Assembly (NCBI RefSeq): GCF_002234575.2
Contig: NZ_CP022464.2
Location: 496,001-560,000, forward strand
Length of the DNA stretch: 64,000 bases
DNA from: Enterocloster bolteae
GTDB taxonomy: Bacteria; Bacillota; Clostridia; Lachnospirales; Lachnospiraceae
Direction of reading: 5' to 3'
Part shown: positions 8,505 to 15,738 of the stretch, piece by piece
Layout of the letters: every line of letters starts with the position of its first letter
Numbering within the stretch: the first letter of the stretch is position 1
The notes under the pieces: generated by a model
The model's input: only the letters and a program-made list of their open reading frames with translations
Databases searched by the model: none
Told to the model about the DNA's origin: nothing
Program-made: the position numbers and the translations under genes

Positions 8505-9791
8505 ATGGATGTAACTGAAATCCGCAGGGATTTTCCAATTCTGAACCAGGAAGGAAAGCCGTTAGTCTACCTGGACAACGGGGCCACAACCCAGAAGCCC
8601 CAGGCTGTTATTGACCGGCTGTGCAGGTACTATTCCATGGAGAATTCCAATATACACAGAGGAAGCTACCCCCTCAGCAGCCAGGCATCCCGTATGTATG
8701 AAAGGGCCAGGGAGACGGTCCGGTCATGGGTGGATGCGGAGTATGGGGAGGAAATCGTATTTACCAAAGGATGTACGGAGTCAGTCAATCTGGCTGCCGC
8801 GGCTGTATTTGAGACATATGTCTGCCCGGGAGATAATGTGATTGTCACTGAGTTGGAACATTCCTCCAACTATTTTCCCTGGAAGAATCAATGTGAGAAA
8901 AAATGCGCGCAATTCCGTGTGGCATTGGCACAGACAGACGGCAGCCTGAGGGCGGAGGATGTGCTGGATCAGATGGACAGCCGCACCAGACTGATTGCCG
9001 TCACGGCCATGTCCAACGTGACAGGCTTCTGCCCGGACGTGGACCGTATTATAAGAGAAGCCCACAAACGGGGCGTACTGGTCCTGATAGACGCTGCTCA
9101 GGCCGTTGTCCACCGGGCTATATCCGTCAGGCAGATGAAATGTGATTTCCTTTGCTTCTCCGGCCACAAGATATACGGCCCTATGGGAATCGGGGTACTG
9201 TACGGAAGAAAGATGTATCTGGAGGAGATGGCTCCCTATCTGTACGGCGGGGATATGGTGGTGAAAGGAGACCGGGGAGAAGTTTCATATAAGAAATCCC
9301 CGTCCAAATACGAAGCCGGTACCCAGGATATAGCCGGAGCGCTTGGACTGGAGGCAGCTCTGCTCTATCTCAATCGCAGGGGATTTGAGGAGATGATCCA
9401 ATATGAGGCGGAACTGGGCGCGTATCTGAGGGAACGCCTGGAAGCAGTTAAAGGGGTACATGTAATTGGGGAACCGGCTGTGCGGCAGCCCTTATCTGGC
9501 AGGTCCGAACCACAGCCGCAGTCTGGCGGGTCCGTACCACAGCCGCAGTCTGCCGGGTCCGTGTCGCCCATAGCATTGTTCGAGACAGATAAGCTGGGTG
9601 CTTATGACATAGGTGTTCTGCTGGCCAATAGCGGAATAGCGGTCCGAAGCGGTTCCCACTGCGCCTACCCCCTAATGAAACGTATGGGAAAGGAAAGTCT
9701 CTGCCGCGTATCATTGTCTTTTTACAATACAAAGCAGGAGATTGAATATATGGCAGAGAGGCTGGAACGGATCTGCGGGAGGGGAAGCTAA
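8505..9791 (+). CDS. sufS: SufS-type cysteine desulfurase (with internal 9-aa repeats)
   Basis: PLP enzyme that takes sulfur from cysteine, leaving alanine, and holds it as a persulfide for cluster or cofactor assembly. 428 aa. Visible: LDNGATTQKP near the N-terminus, FSGHKIYGPMGIGVLYG with the PLP lysine (about K222), and VRSGSHCAYP with the catalytic Cys (about C386), as in group II (SufS) enzymes. Odd: residues about 327-353 are three in-frame copies of a 9-residue Pro/Gln/Ser/Gly unit (PQPQSGGSV type), encoded by 27-bp DNA repeats, in a region that is normally a short linker. The next gene is a SufE-like activator, overlapping by one base. The other suf genes are not nearby. Confidence 0.9.
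   Translation: MDVTEIRRDFPILNQEGKPLVYLDNGATTQKPQAVIDRLCRYYSMENSNIHRGSYPLSSQASRMYERARETVRSWVDAEYGEEIVFTKGCTESVNLAAAAVFETYVCPGDNVIVTELEHSSNYFPWKNQCEKKCAQFRVALAQTDGSLRAEDVLDQMDSRTRLIAVTAMSNVTGFCPDVDRIIREAHKRGVLVLIDAAQAVVHRAISVRQMKCDFLCFSGHKIYGPMGIGVLYGRKMYLEEMAPYLYGGDMVVKGDRGEVSYKKSPSKYEAGTQDIAGALGLEAALLYLNRRGFEEMIQYEAELGAYLRERLEAVKGVHVIGEPAVRQPLSGRSEPQPQSGGSVPQPQSAGSVSPIALFETDKLGAYDIGVLLANSGIAVRSGSHCAYPLMKRMGKESLCRVSLSFYNTKQEIEYMAERLERICGRGS
9483..9563 (+). repeat. Three 27-bp tandem repeats inside sufS
   Basis: Units at 9483-9509, 9510-9536 and 9537-9563; the last two differ by two bases and the first is more diverged. The unit length is a multiple of three and keeps the frame. Confidence 0.9.
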
Positions 9792-10231
9792 TGGATGAAA
9801 AAGACCAGACAGACATATGCCAATCGGACATATGCCGGACAGATATATGCCGGGCAGAGAAAAAGTATATTGACAGTCTGCTCCGGTTGCAGGACCCTGG
9901 AGCCCAGTGTGAATACCTTCTTATGCTTGGAATGGAAAAGCCTTTGTTGGATTCCCTGCGTGTGGACCGGTACAGGATTGGAGGATGCAGGACTGCAATA
10001 TGGCTCCGGGCAGAGGACCGGGATGGAATGGTACATTTTTACAGTGACAGTGATTCGCTGCTGGTACGGGGCGTGCTTTCCATTCTGGAAGAACTGTACC
10101 AGGCAAGAACGCCGGAAATCATAAAGTCCCATCCCATGAGATTTCTGGATTATATATCTGACGATGTGATTTACCCTGAGATTAAGGAAAATGGATTGTC
10201 AAAATGTTATCAGATGCTGGCCCATATGTGA
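9791..10231 (+). CDS. sufE: SufE-like sulfur acceptor
   Basis: 146 aa SufE/CsdE-family protein that accepts persulfide sulfur from the SufS encoded just upstream. The conserved cysteine sits in YRIGGCRTAIWLRA (about C66), matching the GC--QVWL motif of the family. Residues about 8-22 are three copies of a 5-aa repeat (TDICQ, SDICR, TDICR) with extra cysteines, encoded by 15-bp repeats; SufE proteins normally lack this. The start ATG shares its first base with the sufS stop (TAATG). Confidence 0.82.
   Translation: MDEKDQTDICQSDICRTDICRAEKKYIDSLLRLQDPGAQCEYLLMLGMEKPLLDSLRVDRYRIGGCRTAIWLRAEDRDGMVHFYSDSDSLLVRGVLSILEELYQARTPEIIKSHPMRFLDYISDDVIYPEIKENGLSKCYQMLAHM
9812..9856 (+). repeat. Three 15-bp tandem repeats at the 5' end of sufE
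   Basis: Units GACATATGCCAATCG (9812), GACATATGCCGGACA (9827) and GATATATGCCGGGCA (9842). In frame, they encode a Cys-containing pentapeptide three times. Confidence 0.88.
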
Positions 10232-10252
10232 AATATAAAAATCTATACCAAC

Positions 10253-10316
10253 AATGAAAACCATATTAAATGAAAACTATGTTGAGTGAAAACGATATCA
10301 AATAAAAACGATATAA
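10253..10316 (+). repeat. Four 16-bp tandem repeats before the isomerase-like gene
   Basis: AATGAAAACCATATTA, AATGAAAACTATGTTG, AGTGAAAACGATATCA and AATAAAAACGATATAA run end to end and stop just before the AAGGAGAGG ribosome site of the next gene. The array fills nearly the whole 100-bp gap. Confidence 0.85.
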
Positions 10317-10331
10317 AAGGAGAGGTCAATT

Positions 10332-11783
10332 ATGAAGTATGCAATGGATGTAAAGGTTAACTTAAAACCAATTTTCAGCAATCTTGTACACACAGACTGG
10401 TGGGAAGGCCCGTGCCGCGTAGGGCCTATGGAAGAGGGCACGCCTGAATTTGAGCGCAGGGTGGGGAAGGAACAATTTAAAATCTGGTACGAGGAATTAC
10501 AGAACAACCTGGATCTGACCCGCTGTAATCTGATGGATCCGGTTTACATGGAATTTGACGAGAGTTTTGTGATGCGGGATTCTGAATTTGACAAGCTGAT
10601 GCCTGAAAATCATCAGGTGGATTTGTATTTGATTACATACCGCGTACCGGGAATCGAGCGTTTGAACAAGCCGGTTTCCATGATTAATCTGGGACCTACC
10701 CCCATCGACCTTGTGGGATATTACAGGGACATCGGACTGGAGGCATATATGGCCCATGACTATGAAGAATACAACCGTATTCTGACCTGCCTCCAGGTGC
10801 GTAAGGCTGTCGCAAATACAAAAATTTTAATCCTGTCCAATTCCGAGCAGACTCCGGCATCGGTCAACACCAGCTGCTGTGATCTGGTAAGCCTGTTCAC
10901 ACGGTACGGCATCCGCCATAACCGTATTGACTTCAGACAGGTGTTCAACTATTTTGATGAGATACCGGCAGACGAGGGAATCCATCAGGAGGCCAGGGCC
11001 CTGATGGAAGGGGCGGACAAAGTGGATATCACAGAGGAGTATCTGTGCAGCGATCTGCGGTATTTCCACGCGGTGCGCAGGATGATGGAGCGCTATGACT
11101 GCAATGCGTTCACCACCCCGTGCAAGGAACTGTGTGCCAGCCGCCTTCCCCAGAAGAATAAGTGTGTTCCCTGCATCACCCACTCCCTGAATAAAGATGA
11201 CAGGATTCCGTCAGCATGTGAGGAGGATCTGGCTGTATGGATGGCCATGATGATGATGATGTACCTGACCCGCCAGAGCGTGTTCATGGGCAATCCGGTA
11301 CTGGTGCTTGCCGGAAGCAGGACCTTGGAACAGCTGGGAATGCCAAAGCTTCTGACACAGCCCGGTCAGGTATTTGACCACGATGTACTGGAAATCCACC
11401 ACGCTGTGCCGGTGCGCAGGATGCGCGGATTTGACCAGCCGGAGCAGAAATATGAGCTGGCCCATTTTACCACCCAGGGCTGGGGCGCCCATTATCATGT
11501 GGATATGGCAGAGGAGGAAGGACAGGTGGTTACCTTTGGCCGCTTTAACCGCCAGGGTACCAGGATGATGGTAGCCGTAGGCCATACCCTGGGATGCGAG
11601 TTCCGTCCCGTATACTGCAGTCCTGCGGTGTATTACGAGGTCGAGGGCGGCGCCAGAGAGTTCCGGCAGGCATTGGCAAAGGGAGGTTACGGACATCACC
11701 AGGCCATTATTTACGGCAATCATGTAAAGGAATTACAGGAGCTGGGCGAAATCGTGGGCTTTGAGGTGGAGGTGTTCCACTAA
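10332..11783 (+). CDS. L-fucose/L-arabinose isomerase-like protein
   Basis: 483 aa cytoplasmic protein with the layout of FucI/AraA-fold isomerases. The segment SACEEDLAVWMAMMMMMYLT followed by FMGNP (about 295-325) matches the conserved middle motif of that superfamily (ACE-D---ALTM-----L), and the C-terminal part has the expected His/Glu-rich barrel (HFTTQGWGAHYHVD, GHTLGCEFRP). The exact substrate and even activity are unknown; it may be a non-catalytic relative. It follows sufE in the same direction after a repeat array and has no sugar transporter or kinase beside it. Confidence 0.6.
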   Translation: MKYAMDVKVNLKPIFSNLVHTDWWEGPCRVGPMEEGTPEFERRVGKEQFKIWYEELQNNLDLTRCNLMDPVYMEFDESFVMRDSEFDKLMPENHQVDLYLITYRVPGIERLNKPVSMINLGPTPIDLVGYYRDIGLEAYMAHDYEEYNRILTCLQVRKAVANTKILILSNSEQTPASVNTSCCDLVSLFTRYGIRHNRIDFRQVFNYFDEIPADEGIHQEARALMEGADKVDITEEYLCSDLRYFHAVRRMMERYDCNAFTTPCKELCASRLPQKNKCVPCITHSLNKDDRIPSACEEDLAVWMAMMMMMYLTRQSVFMGNPVLVLAGSRTLEQLGMPKLLTQPGQVFDHDVLEIHHAVPVRRMRGFDQPEQKYELAHFTTQGWGAHYHVDMAEEEGQVVTFGRFNRQGTRMMVAVGHTLGCEFRPVYCSPAVYYEVEGGAREFRQALAKGGYGHHQAIIYGNHVKELQELGEIVGFEVEVFH

Positions 11784-11826
11784 TCAGAAACCCAATCAGG
11801 CCCAATCATTAAATTTTTAAAACCCC

Positions 11827-11855
11827 TTGACATTTCCGCAAAAAGAGGATAAACT
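11827..11855 (+). promoter_or_regulatory. Sigma-A promoter for the riboswitch/P-type ATPase transcript
   Basis: TTGACA (11827-11832), a 17-nt spacer and TAAACT (11850-11855). Transcription would start about 20-25 nt before the riboswitch aptamer. Confidence 0.75.
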
Positions 11856-11884
11856 CAATAAAAATTCATAATGAATGCGGAACA

Positions 11885-11976
11885 GCTCGAAAGGGAGTAG
11901 TTTAGATATATTGTCAACAACCTCGGTTCCAACGGAACCTGGCAATATATGCCTTTATGGTTACAAGACTTTTATG
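11885..11976 (+). ncRNA. yybP-ykoY (Mn2+) riboswitch aptamer
   Basis: Contains GGGAGTAG at 11893-11900 near the 5' end and GGTTACAAGACTTT at the 3' end, the two conserved loop segments of the yybP-ykoY class. Between them are an 8-bp stem (ATATATTG / CAATATAT) and an inner 6-bp hairpin (GGTTCC-AAC-GGAACC), giving the expected long two-leg hairpin. This class senses Mn2+ and commonly controls Mn2+ efflux proteins. A covariance-model search was not possible here. Confidence 0.8.
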
Positions 11977-12031
11977 CGTGGTTTGCAGATATGTTACATA
12001 TCCTGGCAGCCATCCATAGAAGTCTTTTTTT
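11965..12031 (+). terminator. Riboswitch-controlled intrinsic terminator
   Basis: Left arm AAGACTTTTATG (11965-11976) pairs with CATAGAAGTCTT (12015-12026) with one mismatch, followed by a T run to 12031; an inner GATATG-TTA-CATATC hairpin extends the stem. The left arm reuses the conserved AAGAC segment of the aptamer, so ligand-bound aptamer and terminator exclude each other: an ON switch. Confidence 0.8.
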
Positions 12032-12146
12032 GTGGGTTTCCCGGCGCCGGAGCGTGGCGGATAAGCTTTTTTTGCCAGGCCCGGGGCATTTTGGCGCAGG
12101 GATACGCGCATAATAGACTAAGAACTCATAATGAGGAGGAAAGTAC

Positions 12147-14756
12147 ATGAAAGAATGGTATCAACAGACAAAAGAAGAGATACTCAGCCAGTTTCAGGTA
12201 ACGGAACAAGGTCTGACCTCTTCCCAGGCAGAGAAAATCCTGGCTGAGAAGGGAGAGAATGTCCTGGAAGAGGGAAAGCGCAAGAGTACCCTGCAGGTAT
12301 TTTTGGAGCAGTTCTGCGACCTGCTGGTGGTTATCCTGATTATTGCAGCACTTATTTCCATGGTGTCAGGCAATGTGGAGAGCACGGTAGTCATCCTGGC
12401 TGTTATTATCCTCAACGCCATCCTGGGCACGGTACAGCATGCAAAGGCTGAGAAATCCCTGGACAGCCTTAAATCCCTGTCATCCCCCAACGCAAAGGTG
12501 TTAAGGGACGGACAGAAGGTGGAGATTCCGTCTGCCAAGGTGGTTCCCGGAGACATCCTGTACCTGGAAGCAGGCGATCTGGTGGTGGCTGACGGAAGGA
12601 TTCTGGAGAATTATTCCCTTCAGGTCAACGAAAGCTCCCTGACCGGGGAGTCCACCAATGTGGATAAGAGCGACGGAACCCTGCACAGCGACTGCGCCCT
12701 GGCCGACCGGGCCAATATGGTATATTCCAGCGGCCTGGTGACTTACGGACGGGCAGTGGTCCTGGTGACTGCCACGGGTATGGATACAGAGATTGGCAAG
12801 ATAGCAGCCCTGATGAACGCTACCAAGGAGAAAAAGACTCCGCTGCAGGTCAGCCTGGACCAGTTCGGCAGCCGTCTTGCCATGGCAATCATGGTCATAT
12901 GCGCCCTGGTATTCCTGCTGAGCCTGTACCGAAAAATGCCTGTCCTGGATTCCCTGATGTTTGCAGTGGCCCTGGCAGTGGCGGCCATACCTGAGGCACT
13001 GAGCTCCATTGTAACCATTGTACAGGCCATGGGCACCCAGAAAATGGCAAAAGAACATGCCATTATCAAAGAGTTAAAGGCTGTGGAGAGTCTGGGCTGC
13101 GTCTCTGTCATCTGCTCGGACAAGACCGGAACCCTGACTCAGAATAAGATGACGGTCCAGAACATTTACACCAATGGGCAGACCATTACCATAGACCAGT
13201 TGAATCTGAAGAACCAGCTTCACCGTTATCTTCTCTACGATGCCATACTTACCAACGATTCATCTATCGTTGACGGAAAAGGCATCGGAGATCCCACAGA
13301 GTTTGCGCTGGTGGAGATGGGAAGAAAGGCGACCGTGGACGAAAACCTGCTCAGAGAGCTGATGCCCCGTCTGGAGGAGATACCCTTTGACTCAGACCGG
13401 AAGCTCATGAGTACCAAATACGAACTTCACGATGTGCCCACCGTACTTACCAAGGGAGCATTGGATGTACTTTTAGACCGCACCGTGAAAATCCGTATGG
13501 AAGAAGGAATCAGGGACATAACCCAGGAGGATAGGGAGGCCATTCTTCAGAAGAACCTGGAGTTTTCCCAGGAGGGATTAAGAGTCCTGGCCTTTGGATA
13601 TAAGGAAGTACCTGAAGACTATACCCTGTCTCTGGACAATGAGAACGACTTCATTTTCCTGGGCCTGATATCCATGATGGATCCCCCAAGGGAAGAATCA
13701 AAGGCAGCAGTTGCAGACGCCAAGCGGGCCGGAATTAAGCCTGTCATGATAACCGGCGATCACAAGATTACCGCCACTGCCATTGCAAAGCAGATTGGTA
13801 TTTTTGAGGACGGCGATATAGCCATGACGGGCCGTGAACTGGACGCCATGTCAGAGGAAGAGCTGGACCGCAAGATCACGGAGATATCTGTCTACGCCAG
13901 GGTTTCACCTGAAAACAAAATCCGCATTGTGGACGCATGGCAGAGGCGCGGATCCATCACGGCCATGACCGGAGACGGAGTCAATGACGCTCCTGCCCTT
14001 AAGAAGGCGGACATCGGAGTGGCTATGGGCATCACCGGCACCGAGGTTTCCAAGGATGCGGCAGCCATGATACTGACAGACGATAATTTCGCAACCATCA
14101 TCAAGGCGGTGGCCAACGGACGAAACGTATACCGCAACATAAAGAATGCCATCAAGTTCCTGCTGTCAGGCAACATGGCAGGTATTCTTTCGGTATTATA
14201 CACATCCCTGGCAGCCCTGCCAGTGCCGTTTGCCCCGGTACACCTGCTGTTTATCAACCTTCTGACCGATTCACTGCCGGCCATAGCCATCGGCATGGAG
14301 CCGGCTGAGAAGGATTTACTGTCGGAGGCGCCCAGAAATCCGAAGACAGGCATCCTGACAAAGGACTTCATGACCACTATTCTGACCCAGGGCGGAATCA
14401 TAGCTGTCTGTACCATGATCGCCTTCCACACAGGTCTTAGAACCGGCAGCGCGGCCACAGCCAGCACCATGGCGTTTGCAACCCTGACCCTGGCCCGTCT
14501 GTTCCACGGATTCAACTGCCGCAGCAAGCACAACATTTTCAAGCTGGGCTTCTCATCCAACTGGTACAGCCTGGGAGCATTTGCGGCAGGTGTGGTGCTG
14601 TTAGGTATTGTCATGTTCGTTCCGTTCATGCAGAACCTGTTTTCCGTAACACCGCTGACCCAAAGCCAGCTGATCAATGTCTGTCTCCTGGCCGCAGTAC
14701 CCACGGTACTGATACAGATGTTTAAGATTATAAGAGATATTAAGCATAGGAAATAA
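12147..14756 (+). CDS. P2-type cation ATPase, probable Mn2+ (or Ca2+) exporter
   Basis: 869 aa membrane pump. Seen: actuator motif SLTGESTNVDK, membrane segment AIPEALSSIVTI (the PEGL-equivalent ion-site helix M4), phosphorylation site CSDKTGTLTQNKMTV (Asp about 325), TGDGVNDAPALKKADIGVAMG hinge region (quoted in part elsewhere in the family) and M6 segment INLLTDSLPAIAIGMEP. This is the SERCA/PMR1 branch, which carries Ca2+ or Mn2+. The Mn2+-type riboswitch in its leader argues for manganese export, as known for related lactococcal pumps. AGGAGGAAAGTAC precedes the ATG. Specificity is inferred from the regulator, not from a decisive residue. Confidence 0.88.
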   Translation: MKEWYQQTKEEILSQFQVTEQGLTSSQAEKILAEKGENVLEEGKRKSTLQVFLEQFCDLLVVILIIAALISMVSGNVESTVVILAVIILNAILGTVQHAKAEKSLDSLKSLSSPNAKVLRDGQKVEIPSAKVVPGDILYLEAGDLVVADGRILENYSLQVNESSLTGESTNVDKSDGTLHSDCALADRANMVYSSGLVTYGRAVVLVTATGMDTEIGKIAALMNATKEKKTPLQVSLDQFGSRLAMAIMVICALVFLLSLYRKMPVLDSLMFAVALAVAAIPEALSSIVTIVQAMGTQKMAKEHAIIKELKAVESLGCVSVICSDKTGTLTQNKMTVQNIYTNGQTITIDQLNLKNQLHRYLLYDAILTNDSSIVDGKGIGDPTEFALVEMGRKATVDENLLRELMPRLEEIPFDSDRKLMSTKYELHDVPTVLTKGALDVLLDRTVKIRMEEGIRDITQEDREAILQKNLEFSQEGLRVLAFGYKEVPEDYTLSLDNENDFIFLGLISMMDPPREESKAAVADAKRAGIKPVMITGDHKITATAIAKQIGIFEDGDIAMTGRELDAMSEEELDRKITEISVYARVSPENKIRIVDAWQRRGSITAMTGDGVNDAPALKKADIGVAMGITGTEVSKDAAAMILTDDNFATIIKAVANGRNVYRNIKNAIKFLLSGNMAGILSVLYTSLAALPVPFAPVHLLFINLLTDSLPAIAIGMEPAEKDLLSEAPRNPKTGILTKDFMTTILTQGGIIAVCTMIAFHTGLRTGSAATASTMAFATLTLARLFHGFNCRSKHNIFKLGFSSNWYSLGAFAAGVVLLGIVMFVPFMQNLFSVTPLTQSQLINVCLLAAVPTVLIQMFKIIRDIKHRK

Positions 14757-14766
14757 TGGGGAATTG

Positions 14767-14942
14767 TGGTATAATGTCCACGTAGGCAATGAGCAGTGCA
14801 AAAAAGTGGTGGGCATATATCCGTTGGGAGCTTGCTCACATAAGGATATATGCCTGCCGCTTTTTTTATAGGGCTAAGCCCGTGAACCAGCGGCCTTGGC
14901 CGCGATGTGCACTGCTGACTGAGCCCATTCAAAGCTCATCCT
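14767..14942 (+). ncRNA. Structured leader or small RNA before the cytidylate-kinase-like gene
   Basis: An extended -10 (TGGTATAAT, ending 14775) is followed by a strong intrinsic terminator: arms 14804-14822 and 14844-14862 form a 19-bp stem with three G-U pairs, then TTTTTTT (14861-14867). Around it AGCAGTGCA (14792-14800) and TGCACTGCT (14908-14916) form a perfect 9-bp long-range stem, and GCGGCC-TT-GGCCGC is a further hairpin near 14890. Either a roughly 85-nt small RNA ends at the terminator, or the region is an attenuated 5' leader of the next gene. I do not recognise a known riboswitch class. Confidence 0.55.
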
Positions 14943-14982
14943 ACCCAAAACAAAACCAACCAAAGGAAAGGGGCGGTGCTTA

Positions 14983-15579
14983 ATGGATAAGGTCATAACA
15001 GTAAGCCGCGAATTCGGAAGCGGAGGCCGTGAGCTTGGGGTAAAGCTGGCAGAAAAGCTGGACATCCCATTTTACGACAAGGAGTTAATCTCCATGGCTG
15101 CGGACGATATCAATATTGCAGAAGAGGCATTCCAAAACTACGATGAGCATATCGTGATTCACGACCCGTTAGACAGGCAGTATTACCATGCCTTTTCTGA
15201 CATTTACAAAGTACCCATGTCGGACCAGATTTTCGTGGCCCAGTCCAATGTCATCCGCAGGCTGGCTGCTCACGGTCCATGTGTCATTGTGGGACGGTGT
15301 GCAGACATGATTCTGGATGACAGCATTAACCTGTTCATCTACTCCAAGATGAGGGACCGGATTAAGCGTATGCTTATTTTGGAACCGGGTTCTGATGAGA
15401 AGGAGATGGAGCGCCGTATCCGGGAGGTGGACCGGAAACGCAAGGAGTATTACCAGTACTACACCGGCAACACATGGGGCCGGGCCCAGAACTACCACTT
15501 ATGCCTGGACAGCGGGCTGACAGGGGTGGACGGCTGCCTGAGGGCGGTGCTGGCTTATCTGGGAGAACTGTCGGAGTAA
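14983..15579 (+). CDS. Cytidylate-kinase-like family protein
   Basis: 198 aa P-loop protein of the cytidylate kinase-like (AAA_26) family common in Clostridia. The N-terminus VITVSREFGSGGRELGVKLA carries a modified P-loop (GSGGRELG), followed by IPFYDKELI; later VIVGRCADMIL and DRIKRMLI match the nucleoside monophosphate kinase core. True CMP kinases (Cmk) are longer and have GPAGSGKST; substrate and role of this family are not settled. AAGGGGCGGTGCTTA precedes the ATG. It lies 159 bp upstream of guaA in the same direction. Confidence 0.8.
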   Translation: MDKVITVSREFGSGGRELGVKLAEKLDIPFYDKELISMAADDINIAEEAFQNYDEHIVIHDPLDRQYYHAFSDIYKVPMSDQIFVAQSNVIRRLAAHGPCVIVGRCADMILDDSINLFIYSKMRDRIKRMLILEPGSDEKEMERRIREVDRKRKEYYQYYTGNTWGRAQNYHLCLDSGLTGVDGCLRAVLAYLGELSE

Positions 15580-15584
15580 AGCAC

Positions 15585-15655
15585 GGGACGGGCGGTACAG
15601 GGCAGGCGGAACGGACGGCAGTACAGGCTGTGGAACAGGCAGCAGTACAGGCGTT
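15585..15655 (+). repeat. About three 24-bp degenerate tandem repeats, GC-rich
   Basis: Units beginning GGGACGGGCGGTACAGG (15585), GGAACGGACGGCAGTACAGG (15608) and GGAACAGGCAGCAGTACAGG (15632), in the gap between the kinase-like gene and guaA. Confidence 0.7.
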
Positions 15656-15738
15656 TCGGTCAAATGAAGAATCAGGAAGAACCAAGAAGGATATTTTAAC
15701 AAAAGAAGCAAAATTCAAATAATTTCAGGAGGCAGAAG

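Noticed and set aside
14789..14983. 64-codon open frame before the cytidylate-kinase-like gene
   Set aside because: Overlaps a terminator stem and long-range pairing; no ribosome site.
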